DNA of 64,000 nucleotides from Myrica gale (Eukaryota > Streptophyta > Magnoliopsida > Fagales > Myricaceae), in contig OZ005602.1 of NCBI GenBank assembly GCA_963930655.1, positions 23,883,840 through 23,947,839 on the forward strand. Direction: 5' to 3'. Positions 46,889 through 59,254 of this stretch are shown here, piece by piece. A program made the position numbers and the translations under genes. Each line of letters begins with the position of its first letter. Positions within the stretch are counted from its first letter, which is position 1. The notes under the pieces were generated by a model. That model was given only the letters and a program-made list of their open reading frames with translations. It searched no databases and was not told where the DNA came from.

Positions 46889-48043
46889 ATGGGTAATTAC
46901 AGGTTTAGATTGTCAGATATGATGCCAAATGTCTGGTTTTATAAGCTCAAAGACATGAGCAGAAGAACCAGGAAGCATAACTCCTCTAACCCCAACAAAC
47001 GAAAACCACCCTCAACAGCAAACACATTATCACAGGAATCCCACATTTCTCAGCCAAGAGGCTCTTACTACTGCACGGAATCTTGCAGAGATCATAAATT
47101 CTGCACACCCTCCAAACACCCAAGAGCCTCAGCAACTTATTTCCCTGATCCACCAAGATCATCCAAGAGAAGAACCCACAGAAAATCTATTTATCAGCCT
47201 TCTCCTAGACCTGTCGCATCCTCTGTCTCTGCCGGCTGTAGCTGTCACGCTACGAGTGTTTCAGTTTGGACAGAGAAGAGTCCAATTCAGTCTCCAACTT
47301 ACTTTGTCTCTCCTCATGATAGTTCCAATGTTTCTGATATCCATGAATCTCTTCTTCTATCCGATTCAGAGTCCAATAACTCAGCTGCTAGTGATTCATG
47401 TAAGCTACCCTTGTGTTCAAGCTCTTGTAGTTGTAGACTCAGTTCTTCAGCGACTGATATTATCATGGACATGATTAGTGGATCCTTTAGTAGGGAAGTG
47501 AAGAAGGTAGGTGAGTTTGATAGGATTTCGGAGCTAGAACTTCCTCCAATTTTGACAAAGCCACTGAAATCCGATTGTAGAACCATTGAAGCCACTAATT
47601 TTAGAAGTTCTCAACTGGAGGAGAAGGAAACGCGCCGGTCTCGATCTGTCAACATCGTCAAGGAGGAAAGCATTAGGACTCAAAAGGACCGCAAAGCCAA
47701 TCCTCTTGTTCGAAGGTCCTGTGCAAATTCTACAGGTATAAGACTTCGAGCCAGTTCTCCAAGACTTGCGAGCAGAAAAATTCAGGCTCATGCCAGAAAG
47801 AGCGTCTCCTCAGGGACTAGAAGCCTCTCAGGGAGTTTTGCAATTGTTAAGTCCTCAGTGGATCCACAGACAGACTTCAGAGACTCAATGGTGGAGATGA
47901 TTGTCGAAAACAACATCCGGGCATCAAAGGATTTGGAAGACCTACTTGCTTGTTATCTTTCACTGAATTCCAGTGAGTATCATGATCTCATTGTAAATGC
48001 ATTTGAACAAATCTGGTTCGATATGGCTGAGATCCGGTTTTAA
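46889..48043 (+). CDS. OVATE family protein, OFP1/2/3 type
   Basis: A single exon encodes 384 aa from the ATG at 46889. The N-terminus [20 protein letters not shown] carries the conserved segment typical of OFP1-type proteins. The middle is Ser/Arg/Lys-rich, with basic nuclear-signal-like patches (about residues 90-105). The C-terminal OVATE domain covers about 325-380: [20 protein letters not shown], then [20 protein letters not shown] and FEQIWFDM. The product should be a nuclear transcriptional co-repressor acting with KNOX/BELL proteins. Position suggests the equivalent of OFP2/OFP3 in Arabidopsis. An LTR-like repeat ends about 200 bp upstream. Confidence 0.92.
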   Translation: MGNYRFRLSDMMPNVWFYKLKDMSRRTRKHNSSNPNKRKPPSTANTLSQESHISQPRGSYYCTESCRDHKFCTPSKHPRASATYFPDPPRSSKRRTHRKSIYQPSPRPVASSVSAGCSCHATSVSVWTEKSPIQSPTYFVSPHDSSNVSDIHESLLLSDSESNNSAASDSCKLPLCSSSCSCRLSSSATDIIMDMISGSFSREVKKVGEFDRISELELPPILTKPLKSDCRTIEATNFRSSQLEEKETRRSRSVNIVKEESIRTQKDRKANPLVRRSCANSTGIRLRASSPRLASRKIQAHARKSVSSGTRSLSGSFAIVKSSVDPQTDFRDSMVEMIVENNIRASKDLEDLLACYLSLNSSEYHDLIVNAFEQIWFDMAEIRF

Positions 48044-49192
48044 AGACTTTTAGATCATGAAATGTACATAGTCCTGTAAGTCTCACTACCTACAAACACC
48101 CTTTCTTGTTCTCTCTTCTCTGAAGTTCAGTGCTCCCAAGTATAACATTCTTTGATTAAGGGGGTTTCCAATTTGCGCCAATTGAACTCTCCACTCGGTA
48201 GGCTACCGAATGCATTTTATTATTAAGAATAACAAACCAGTTGCAAAGTACTTTTGGGTCTCTAAATTCAGCCACAATTTCCAGTTTATGATCGACTCAT
48301 AAAAGGGCAGGCAGACAGCAAAAGTACAGTGAACATAGCATGATCCTTGGATGGACTTGCAACTGTCTGATGATCGAGTGTTCTGTGATTTTTTTCTTCT
48401 CACAATCCAATAACCAGTGTAGCTTACTTGTAGAGCGCAACGCAAGCATGTAATATTAGGGAACATCCAATGTTATGAGACAAAACAATCTATGTCCAGT
48501 TTCTAATTTCTAAGATTTGGATGATCCTTTCGGGAAATGGTGTTGTTTCAAGCACAGATGGGCCTCACCACATCAGAGAAGTAAACAACACAAAGTTTTT
48601 ACCCAACATTATAATTGCTTAATTGCATTGGTGAAGGTCTTAATTAGTATCAAGCTTATAGGTATTAATGTTGTTATGTTTGGTTGGGAGGTAGTGAATA
48701 AGCTTGGCTAGGCTCAATAAAAAGCTGAAACTTCCCCGGAGAAAGATTGAACGTGTCTATTTGGGTCAGCATCAACCATATTTAATGTGATTTACCTTTT
48801 TCCTTTTCTTTATTTTGTCTCTGTTCTGAGTTTTTGTACTCTCCTCAATTATCTGTCAATAAATAGTACTAGCTCCGATTTTTGGCAGCCCCCAGGATAA
48901 TTGCTCGCCGACCAGCATCTACCGTGATCATCCATAAGCCAACTTGATGCAAACGGATTGCATTTTTATGAGGCTACAGGCCAATCCGATCTGTATTGGT
49001 AGCTTTTTAGGTTAAGTTGAATTTAACCTGATAAAAAAATCCAATGAATTGGCAGCTCTACTTCAACTCAGATAAATACAGTGGAGAAAAAAAGGATTGA
49101 GAGAAGAAGGAAAAAGAAAAAGGATCACAAGTTGATGGTGAAAATTGCAGAATGATTAAAGCGGCTTTTAACGTAGAAAAAAAAGAGAATAA
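48044..49192. other. Downstream of the OVATE gene; no gene seen
   Basis: Probable 3' UTR, then AT-rich intergenic sequence. Short frames only. Confidence 0.4.
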
Positions 49193-49209
49193 AGCGGCTT
49201 TTAGACTTC

Positions 49210-49530
49210 ACTTTTCTTTTCTTCTTTTTTTGATCAAGAAAACACTGCATTTATTCATCATTCTCAAAGCACTATACATTCAAGGGGGGTGTAATCCTGC
49301 ATACAGCCAAGCCAAACCGTATAAAGCGGTAGTCTTCAGAATTAATTCTCGAAGCAGCCCAACTAGCAAGTGGTCGCACCTCTTCGGATATGCTTCACCT
49401 TACAGTTCTACGGATGCCACCAGTAATCTCATGAATTATCCACTCTACACGTCTGGGAAAGGATGCGAAGACAAAAATCACAGTAGCATAGTCCCCTTCA
49501 ATAATTACATCTGTATATCCTCTTCATAGT
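49210..49530 (-). mobile_element. 5'-truncated LINE tail, minus strand
   Basis: On the minus strand it reads a decayed RNase H end (EGDYATVIFVF, FPRRVEWIIHEI) and a stop. The usual LINE 3' tail follows, GCAGTGTTTTCTTGATCAAA with an A/G run. The flanks are a 17-bp duplication with one mismatch (AGCGGCTTTTAGACTTC at 49193-49209, AGCGGCTTTTACACTTC at 49531-49547). The plus-strand frame here is a shadow of it. Confidence 0.8.
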
Positions 49531-49547
49531 AGCGGCTTTTACACTTC

Positions 49548-51575
49548 CAATTGCTCTAAAATAGAACATTTACTCTGAAGTACAACTCACTCCAGGGCAT
49601 TAACCAAATCCACCTAGATATGGCATATCAGTCAGTATATGGATTAAATAGTACCACTTTATGATCTTGCACTAGAAAGTAGCAAGCTAGCCTAATTAGT
49701 AACTACAATATAGAGCTGTTCATTAGTAGAATCATTACTAAATAAAAAGCTGGTACTTGACTCTTGTAAGAGATATCTATGTAATAGGAAATCTAGCTGT
49801 AGCAATCTACTGAACTAAACATCTACTTTGGCAGATGACTTACAGTTCTTTACCCTTAAAGGTGAAGGTCTTACAGTGCCATCCCACACAAGTTTGTGTC
49901 CAAAATTAAAATCCTGAAGCATAAATCCAAGACTCCCACAATGATTTTAACCTAATTCATATAAAATAAAGAAATTCATGCACCGTTGTAAATTTTAATG
50001 ATAGAGGACCACTGACGCTCTGATCAGTATAACATCTGCTATATATGAATCGTAGCAGGCAATGCATGTATAGGTTGTTCCCATTCCTACTGTTGGTAAT
50101 AGAGGAGTACCACCGCTGCTTTCCAGTTAAAATTTTTGTACTTGAATCTCAACAAGCAGGTTCTCCTCTCCAAGATACCCTTTCTAGGTAGTAGATGTCT
50201 GATTGGCATGTAGGATTTGTACTAACAATGTACGATTAGTAACTTCGCTGTCATTTTCCATGCAATTTACACTCCCCCGGAAGATATGCATCAGGACCAC
50301 GAATTCTGAAGAGTGGAAGATAACAATAAATTAAAATACATTTCCTGTGGACTCAAACTACTGAGCACTTGGAAAGCGAACGTCCTTTGAAATGATCTGA
50401 CTGTTTAAAATGGATTAAGAAAAATAGGTCACATAGTACAAACATTTGCCTCTAATCAATTGGCTGAAAAAAAAATTAATGGGAAATAACAGATAAGGAA
50501 TTGATAGGGAAATGCAGGCAAGCTTCATGTAAAAGTGATCTTCACATGGAAAGAAATCCAAGTAGCCCCTCACAAGGGCCATCAACAATATAAAATATAT
50601 ATCAGGCCTGGGAAAAAGATCCAAGGGAGGACCACATTAAGAAATTTGAGGGAAGTACTAACGAGCCAACACATATCTTGTGTTCTTTCTCCAGGGAACC
50701 TTGTACCCATGATTGCATATCTCTCTACCTGATGAGTCTCTTTCCATACAGAGATGCCCCTTGAGACTTGTTACTTTCAAACATCTGCTGATGAGTTACA
50801 TGTACCAGCTATAGTCTGTATCCCATCTGATCAGTCTGTCCAGCTTCTATCTATTTCTATGGGAACCACAGAAAACATTAATTTGGTGTCAGCCCAACTT
50901 TCTAAGCGAACTATTATTATTTTATGTCACTGATTTGGCATCAGTGAACATTTCCACCTCTAGGAAAAGATCCAACATCATAATTCTGGCGAGATCAGTA
51001 CCTATTCAACTTTATGACAGCCAACGGCTCACTGTGAGTACGTAATTAAGTGGCTCACAGATCTCCACAGATGGTCTCTAAATTATGGCTATGAGCATTG
51101 TACAGCTTGCTGCATGGCATTAATGTTTGTAAAGGTCGCAAATTTGAGATCCCTAAAGTGAAGTCTCTCTTGTTATGGCTATCAACATTCACAGCCTACT
51201 GCATGGAATTATCTCTTGACATATCAGTGAGTTCGTTTGACAGCGCTTTCATTGTGGTACCACTTCACATTGAGTATTCTGTGTAAAGTCTTGACAAAAT
51301 CATTTAACGTCAAAGCTTATAGCAAGTTTTTATCTTACCCTTAAAAGATTTAACCTCTTAATCATTCATTCCTGAAGTTCATCAACAGTCTTTGGCATGT
51401 GGTCCATGATTATCTTTGTCTAAACGTGCAGGCCAGGCTAGAACCAAATGGTTCAAATTTGGATCCTTTAATTAGGACAGCGCAAGCTATAGAATGGTAC
51501 TTGTAAATTTGTAATAAAGAAAGGTCCAGCACGCATCCAGTAGAATCTGACGTCAACGGAAACAACACAGAGAAA
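49548..51575. other. No gene recognised
   Basis: About 2 kb of intergenic DNA with no family resemblance in any frame and no clear repeat structure. Confidence 0.4.
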
Positions 51576-51583
51576 GCTCCGGC

Positions 51584-53698
51584 CAGTGGCGGAACCAGGA
51601 ATGAAAATTAACCCGGGCGAACTTTTAAAGTAAAATAACGGAAATTTTTTTGTATACGTAATGTAAAAAATTGTCTTAGAGTTACAATATCAAAATATTA
51701 AAGACTAAAAACATAAAAAAAAATATTGAATTACACATAGCGTACTATGTACTACGACTGAGAGGAGACAATTGGATCCTACGATTGTGCATCTTCTGAA
51801 AACGTTGCAAAATGACTTCATTCTCAATAGTTTCAAAAATTTCCTGCTCGATGTACACTACCATGCAATCATTCATCCAATCATCTCTCATCTTATTACA
51901 CAAATCAGTCTTGATAATTTTCATCGCAGATAACACTCTCTCAACGGTTGCAGTCGTAACCGGTAACACCAATGCCAACGTAATAAGAAGATAAACCAAT
52001 AGATACAAAATATTCTTTCTGGTCTCAACCATCTTCACAGCAAGAGTTCCAATATCTTGAAGCCCAGAAAAAAAATTAGTTCTTCTAACATCTCTAATGC
52101 AGGTGTCAAGCTGATCTCTAAGTACCACGCGATCAATTGTTGAGAAATCTTCAGGGTAAAATTCAACAAGACGACATAATCTATCAATATCAAATGCTGA
52201 GAATGAGTCCCTTGGATCAAGACATGTTATACAAAGAAGTAACTTCATACTTGTTTTTGTGAAACGATTATTCATCTCCTGAGCAATCAAATCAATAACT
52301 TGACATAAGACTTCCACACGAAAATAATGCAAATAAGTAATTGTTTGACCTCCACGCCTCGAACGACCGCGAGTTTGTATAATGTTTTCCATATTGGGCA
52401 CATTGATAAAATTATTCAGACAAAATGTTTTGACTTCTTCCAAAAATTGGGCTCAACTAAGGTTGTCCTAGGCTCAACAACATCACAATCCAACCTAAAA
52501 ACTACTACATAAATAACATATCTTCCTCTGGTTTCCTTCACAATCCAACCTAGAGTTAAGCAAGAAATGAAATTTTTTTTTAAAGAAAGGAGATTACCTA
52601 CCGCAAATGTCCTTCCAGCAAATAAGCAAGTATATTGGCAAAGTTCAAATGTGCTTCCAGCAATGGATTTTGATCTTCACTACACAAATCCACATAAATA
52701 ACAATAAGTTAACAAGTAAATATTTAATTTGCTGCATAATTTATTTCCCAGCAATGTAGGAACATAATTATCTATAAAGAACAATAACTGAGTGCGAGCA
52801 TAATTATCTATAATAATAAAAAAGTGCAAGCATAATTGAAATAAATAGGAATTACTATAAGAGAGGGATGAAAGTGACTGATTAAAACACATTCACACTA
52901 TATGAATGTCATTAGAAGAAACATTGAAAAACCAAACAATCAATGTGATCTACCCAGATATTAGGGAGTCTATATGCATTTTACTGGAAAATGGGGAGGA
53001 AAATAAAGTCATTAGAACTACATATTAATATAAGGTAGAGTTTCAATTTATATATGATAGATTTACAATAGTACTATGGGTAAATTATTCTTAATTGTAC
53101 TACATCACCTTCCTCCCAAAAAAAAAGTAAACAACAAAAAAGACTGCTCCTGTAAAATGGAAGGGAAAAAACTACAGTACCAACAGAAGCAGGAACTGAG
53201 AATGCAGAAAGTGCTCATGCAAAGGTATTACGCAATAACAAAAACCCTAAGCTCGTCTCCGTCTCCTCTGGTAATGCGGGTATCTGCATCGAGATACGTG
53301 ACTTCAAATTCACCACTTCCAGTATTTGATGGAGGCCTTAACACATCTGGAATCCGCGGTATCTCGAATGGTGGCAGTTGTGAGTCTGTGACAAGTTTCC
53401 ACAATTCCACTCGCCTTTACTTTACAAATGTTTTCTCAAATGTGATTTTTATCTTTGCAGATCATATTCCCATTAAAAGTGAAAGCTCAATAACGATGTT
53501 CGTTTTCTCATTTACTATTCAGAGAGTCACCCGGGCGGGCTTATGTTGGCCTGGGCCAACCAGGGCGGCCCAGGCCAACTTATTTTTTTTTTAAAATACA
53601 TTAATTTTTATTTTTTTTAAAAAAATACATTAAAAAAAAATTTTAGGGGCGGACCCCGGGCGGCCGCCCAGGTTTGCCCGGGCCTGGGTCCGCCCCTG
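51584..53698. mobile_element. Tip100-type hAT element with partial transposase
   Basis: The 2,115-bp element has termini CAGTGGCGGAACCAGG and, on the other strand, CAGGGGCGGACCCAGG. It is flanked by a perfect 8-bp duplication, GCTCCGGC at 51576-51583 and 53699-53706. It carries only the C-terminal part of a transposase on the minus strand. The right subterminal region (53515-53698) is GC-rich and palindromic (CCCGGGCGG, GGCCTGGGCCAACC). It is non-autonomous as it stands. Its left end is nearly identical to that of the Pack-hAT at 24284. Confidence 0.88.
51745..52443 (-). pseudogene. hAT (Tip100-type) transposase, C-terminal fragment
   Basis: An uninterrupted frame of about 230 codons has no ATG at its upstream end; an in-frame stop precedes it at 52453-52455. 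It contains the region before the dimerisation domain (CLDPRDSFSAFDIDRLCRLV, EFYPEDFS). The hAT dimerisation block follows: LPVTTATVERVLSAMKIIKT, then KMRDDWMNDCMVVYIEQEIF. The zinc finger and catalytic N-terminal two-thirds are absent. The fragment could at most act as a dimerising partner or inhibitor of an intact transposase, which is inference. Confidence 0.82.
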
Positions 53699-53706
53699 GC
53701 TCCGGC

Positions 53707-55140
53707 ATGCATTCCGTAGAAACTGAAATCTTCAATCTGCCGGTAACGTGGTAAAATCGTACCGGACGCATGTGCTTCCCGGAATTATCGGGCTGTAGCC
53801 AGGCCGGCTCGAGCCAAATGGAGGCCTAAGGCGGTATAAATTAGTAAGAGTCTGTTTGCGTCATCAACTCACAATAAAATACTACAATATAATCTCTCTC
53901 TCCCATCAAATCATAACTTTTCACTATAAAAAATATAAAAAAATTACTTCTCTTTTCATTTTTTCAATAAACCCAATACCAAAAATTTTACAACACAAAC
54001 ATAACCTAAGTCTTCTATATAAATTTTAATTTAAAATAATTTGAAAATTATAAAATTTAAAAGGTTCCATTAATTGTTTCTTATATGCTCTCATACATGA
54101 AATTAAGGTCTCGTAACTTGCATAGTTAATACATTTTTTTTCTCTTTGAGCAAAGTTAAGAAATCTGAAAAAATGATTATGAAAACGGAAAAAAATATCA
54201 CTAGATGATGAGTAAAAAGACACTCCACTCATGATAAAAAAAATGAAAATATTGCATCTTGTCATTCTTTTATTTTCTTAGCTCAGTTGTCTTTTCATTT
54301 CTTAAGTCATCTATAACACAAGAAAATGCTCTTTATTGGGCTTTACTCAGGGTGAGACCTTAGGCTATCCCCTAAGTTGCATTACCCTTGAGTCAGCCTT
54401 GGTTGTAGCACTATTTGGATGTTGTAATACCAAAAGGACTAGTCTTTGCATGCCTAGGATTCGAAACACAATAGGAACCTTCTTAAAAAAGGCTACGATT
54501 ATGATATTTCAAATCTCACTTAGAGTGAGAGAAGAGAAAGAATGAAAAATGACCAAGTCCCACCTTGAAATCTTACTAAATTGAACTGGACTTTTGGTGA
54601 GCCTTGATGGGGATATTGTGATATCTCGAATCTCACTTGGAGTGAGAGAAGAGAATGAACAAAAGATAGCCAAGTCCTACATTAAGACCTTACTAAGTTA
54701 AAGTTCTTTCTCTTAGGCGGTTATTCGGGGAATATTCTGGCTGGATCATTCTTTGGATTCCCCGTAAGCTCAATCAGCAAGCTCACTTGCTAGCCCAGTG
54801 AGCAACATGTGATTATGTGTCGGCCTATCTGGACTCTAATTGTATTCCACCTCATATTTTAGCTTGTCACTTGAATTCTGTTGTTTCTGGAGATTTTTAT
54901 CTATGCATTGATTATTTATCGAGAAAAAATTAAATTAATATTTCTAAAATCAAAACACAAATCTGACTAACACTTGTCCTTCATTCTATACAACTCTACT
55001 TCTTACCATTTCAACAACTAAAACTGAAAGTTGAGAAGGAAATGCCATCGACCAGCACACCAAATGGCAAACCACCTAATAGACATGCATGGTAGCCGGT
55101 CCTCCTATGAAAAGTAGTGCTTGCAGGCCTAGAGCATGGC
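53707..55140. other. Intergenic repeats; LINE remnant and a direct repeat
   Basis: Two direct copies of an about 85-bp unit (TCTCACTTAGAGTGAGAGAA type) lie at about 54512-54600 and 54620-54705. A plus-strand LINE RNase H remnant follows from about 54720 (listed separately). No gene was seen. Confidence 0.5.
54720..54930 (+). mobile_element. LINE RNase H remnant
   Basis: WIPRKLNQQAHLLAQ is followed by a stop, then HILACHLNSVVSGDFYLCIDYLS-like residues in the same frame. This is the same LINE RNase H end as at 44524. An A-run follows (GAGAAAAAATTAAATTAAT). No target duplication was confirmed. Confidence 0.65.
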
Positions 55141-55640
55141 AATAGGGGTGGTCAAAACTTTCGCCAGTATCGAAATTTTGGTTCTGGTACCAATTATGCA
55201 CATCGTCCACTGTATACCTCCCGAAGCCATTACAGGGTTTACAAAATTTACTGTACCGATAATTCTGTCGAACAAGGCAGAATTTGGGTACTGATTTTTT
55301 AAAAATAAAAATTAAAAAAACCAAAACACACAGTTTTGGACAGGACCAAAACTGTGTATTTTTGTCCTAGGTTTTTTTCAAAACCCTCCCTGAGTCCCCC
55401 AAACTCCCCCTCTTCACAATTCATGTCGCTCTCTCACTCTCACCTCACACCGCAGCTCTCTCTCTCTCACTCTCACCTCAGGCCGCAACTATTTCTCTCT
55501 CTAGAGAGACTCTCACTCTCTCTAGTCTTGGTAGTTGTTGACTCGTTGTCTCCCTCACTCTCAGTCCCTCCAGCATGACGTCGTCGAAGGCCAAGGTCAT
55601 TTGCCCTCTGCCATTTACAGCCTTTCTGCTTCCCTGGCTT

Positions 55641-55672
<32 letters not shown>

Positions 55673-56692
55673 TTTCAAACAGCTCTGCCTCTGCTCTCTC
55701 TGGCGTCTCTGCTATTTGTTTAAAGTTTTTAGTTTTTTTTTTCAATTTCAATTTCATTAGAATAAGTTTTTCTTCATTTCATTATTAACTATTACATTTT
55801 TTAGTGCAGATTATACGATTGACAGATTGTGATTTGTGAATTTGTCGTGTCGTGTGTGGTCAGTGCACTGCATTGAGGTAAAAATTTTGTTCGCTTATTT
55901 AGTTAATTATTTATTGCAAAGTATAGATTAGATTAGATTAGATTAGGTTGTGAAACTGTGGAGGATGAAATTGATTGGAGGATTTGGTTTTGTTTTAAGT
56001 TGTGAATCTGTTTACAACTGGAGGATGGACAGTGAGCTTGAATCTTGATTGATTATTTGATTGTATATGAGTATATATTATAATGAAATTTGAATTTTCT
56101 TTTTATTGTTTGAAATTGTTCAAAAAGGTTGTGGATCTGTTTGAAAATTTCTTGATTGATTGTGAAATTGTTTAGTAATTAGAGTATGAGTATGTTTAAT
56201 TTTAAAATGACTCATATTGCGAATATGTTTAATTTGAAATTGTTTAGAAATGTATATGTTTGATTGTATGAATCTGTTATAAATGAATCTGTTTAATTTG
56301 AAATTATTTACGTATGTTTGAAATTGTGAATATGTTTAATTTGAATCTATTTGAAATTGTTTATAAATGAAATGTTTAGTTTTAAAATGACTATTAGTAA
56401 ATAGAGTATGAGTATGTTTAATTTAATTTAATGTTTGATTTTTATTTTTTTATTTAAATGACTATTATGCAATTTTAAAATGACTATTTGAGTATGTTTG
56501 GACTTTGGTTTCTGTTTTATTTTTTAAAATGATTATTATGCAATTTAAAAATGACTATTAGAGTATGTTTGGACATTGGTCTCTATTTTTTTAAAATGAC
56601 TATTATGCTGTTCTAAAATGACTATTAGAGTATGAGTTTTTTAGGGGATAAAAATCTGATAATTTTTTTTCAAAATTTTTTGTTTCTCAGAT

Positions 56693-59254
56693 GGATGCGT
56701 TTACTTCTTCTTCTACTCCTTCGGTTGACTCATCGACACCACGCCCCCAAGTAGGAACAGATGCTTCCTCTCCTATTATTGGTGAGGAGTTGGCTCCTCA
56801 AGTTTTGGGTAGTGTTGATGTGTCAACATAACCTCTCCCAAAGAGGTGGAAAGTTTCTCAACAATCGCTCATGTGAGATCATTTCACAAAGGACGAAAAA
56901 GTGACTGATCCAGAGAAGCCAATGACAAAATGTAACTATTTTAATCACGCGGTTGAGGTTCACCACACCCGTCAAGGGACCTCCGGTATGAGGTCTCACT
57001 TGAAGGGTTGTTTAGCCTATCAATGGAAGCAAAGTAAGTTGGACTTCTCTCAATCGAAGTTCACTCACGATGCTTCTTCAAAATTGGTGAAGGGATATGT
57101 GGTGAGGGAGATGAAGATAAGTACGTATGACGAGAAGAAGGTTAGGAGGGTCATCGCTCGATTCATAATCGTCGATGAGTTGTCATTTAGGGTAGTAAGC
57201 AAGGATGAGTTCAAAAATATGATTCATGAACTTGAGTCCAAATTTAGAATGTCCTCTCGATACACGGTGATGAAGGATTGTATGAGTCTTTATCTTGATG
57301 AGAAGAATGAGTTGAGGAATATCATTTTGGAAACGCGTCCTAGGATTTGTTATACAACCGACACATGAACTTCTGTTTAAAATATGAATTATATGTCTGT
57401 GACTGGTCATTTTATTGGTTCTAAATTTGTGTTGCACAAAGGATCCTTGAATTTCGTAGAGTTGCGGATCGCATAGGGGTTACAATTGCAACAAAATTTG
57501 AGGATTGAGGACATGAGTGAGGGATATATAAGGTTCTTGCGATCATAGTGGATAATGCATCATCTAATGATGTTGCAATTTATCATTTTAAAAAGAGACA
57601 AGTGACACTTGCTGGTAGTAGGGTGGGGGGAGCTGTTTGTGGGCATGAATTTATACACATTAGGTGTTGTGCACATTAGGGTGAAAACTGGATTTCCGGT
57701 CCGGTTTTCGGACCGGATATCCTGTCCTCCTAAAATAGAGGACCGAACCGGACAACTTATAAGTGGTCCGGTCCGGTTTTAGTAAATGCGGTTTGGTCCG
57801 GATCACTTAACTGGTCCGGACCGGTTTTATTTTTTTCAATTTTTTATTTTTTTTAAAACAAATTAAAAAAAATTTAGGTTAATTTCAAAGGGAGAAGTGC
57901 ATATAAAAATATTGAGTTTTAGTTTAGATTAAAATTAAACGTTTTAAGTTTATAATTTGTATTAAAAAATATTTTTTTTATTTTTTTTAATAAATGCGGT
58001 CCGGTCCGCGGTCCGGTTGTGTGCAGCCTTAGTGCACATATCTTAAACTTGATTGTGCAAAACGGTTTGAAAGAATTGAATGATTCAGTGGTTAGAATTA
58101 GAAATTGTGTGAAGTATGTTAAGTCATTCCCTCAACGGTTGAATTATTTTAGAAGTTTTGTGAGTATGAGGTTGCTTACTACAGATGGATTCTTGCAACT
58201 TGATGTACCTACAAGATGAAATTCGACGTATTTTATGTTGAAGTCTGCAGCAAAGTATGAAGATATTTTTAGTGATATGTTAGTGGTCGATGCTAGGATG
58301 AGATTTTTGGATTTCTTAACTGATGAAAGGCATGAGAAGAAGGGGTTAGGGTCTCCAACTATAGTGCATTGAGAGCATGTGAGACATTTTATAGACTTTT
58401 TGAAGTTGTTTTATGATGTCACACTGAAGATATATGCTTCGAAGATTGCTACTGCAAACATATTTTGTACGCAGTTGGCTTTGATTCACAACCAGTTGAA
58501 GGAATTTGCTAAAAGTGAGGATGCATCGTTGGTGGATATGGCGAAGATGATGCAAATAAAGTATGATAAATATTGGGGTAAGTTGAAGGATGTGAATAGA
58601 CTATTGTTTGTGGCAGCAGCACTTGATCCCCAATTGAAGTTGAGGTGGTTGCGTTTTTGGTTCTCTAAGACATTGGGCAAGGAGGAGGGTTGAGCGATGA
58701 CTGATTTGGTTAGAAGTATATTGGATCGATTGTTTACGGAGTATAATATTGTTTTTGGTTGTGATAATACTTCAAGGCGTCAAAGGACAACAAGTGAAGC
58801 TGGTGGTTCTAGTTCTTGTAGAAGTGGTACAAAAGAACGCATGTAAAATGAATATATGTCTTTCATGGAGGAGGAGGATGTCCTAGAAACCACGTATGAG
58901 GTTGATAGATATCTTATGGGGCCTCCTCAACCTAAGCCCGAGGCTTTTGATATTCTGGCTTGGTGGAAAATGAATCAGTTTAAGTTCCTTATACTTGCTC
59001 AAATTGCTCGAGATGTACTTTTCATTCCCATTACAACCGTGTCATCTAAGTCGGTCTTCAGCACAGGAGGACGTGTATTGGATACTTTTCGAAACTCTTT
59101 GTCTCTGAAAACAGTGGAGGGTCTTATATGTGCTCACAATTGGTTACAATCTGTGGACATTCATGAAGATGCTGAACGTGAACCTGTGATTAGTGATGAA
59201 ACAGAATATTTGGAAAGTTATAATGTGGAAAAATGTATTGTTTTCTTTGTTTAG
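56693..59254 (+). pseudogene. BED-finger hAT transposase pseudogene (RICESLEEPER type)
   Basis: Homology runs in order. The Ser/Thr-rich start is MDAFTSSSTPSVDSS. A BED finger follows (KCNYF..., GMRSHLKGC), in which the second cysteine of CNYC is replaced by Phe. Next comes the RNase H-like core (VDNASSNDVA, and the CAHILNLIVQNGL block interrupted by a MITE). The last part is the dimerisation domain, with FDILAWWKMNQFKFLILAQI, SVFSTGGRVLD and LICAHNWLQ. In-frame stops occur at about 56829 (TAA) and 56875 (TGA), with others between the remaining pieces. It cannot make a full transposase. Confidence 0.85.
57677..58031. mobile_element. hAT MITE nested in the hAT transposase
   Basis: The 355-bp element begins TAGGGTGAAAACTGG and ends GTGTGCAGCCTTA. 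It contains the GGACCGGACC / GGTCCGGTCC inverted runs of the family at 647-987. A perfect 8-bp duplication GTGCACAT flanks it (57669-57676 and 58032-58039). Without the element and one duplication copy, the flanking codons join in frame across the CAHIL motif of the transposase, which confirms the boundaries. Confidence 0.93.

Noticed and set aside
49152-49529. 125-codon plus-strand frame
   Set aside because: It is antisense to a LINE tail whose RNase H residues, A-run and 17-bp duplication are clear.
55575-55760. Ser/Leu-rich frames as a membrane protein gene
   Set aside because: They come from a CT-repeat leader within the decayed Ac-type hAT element, and no domain is present.
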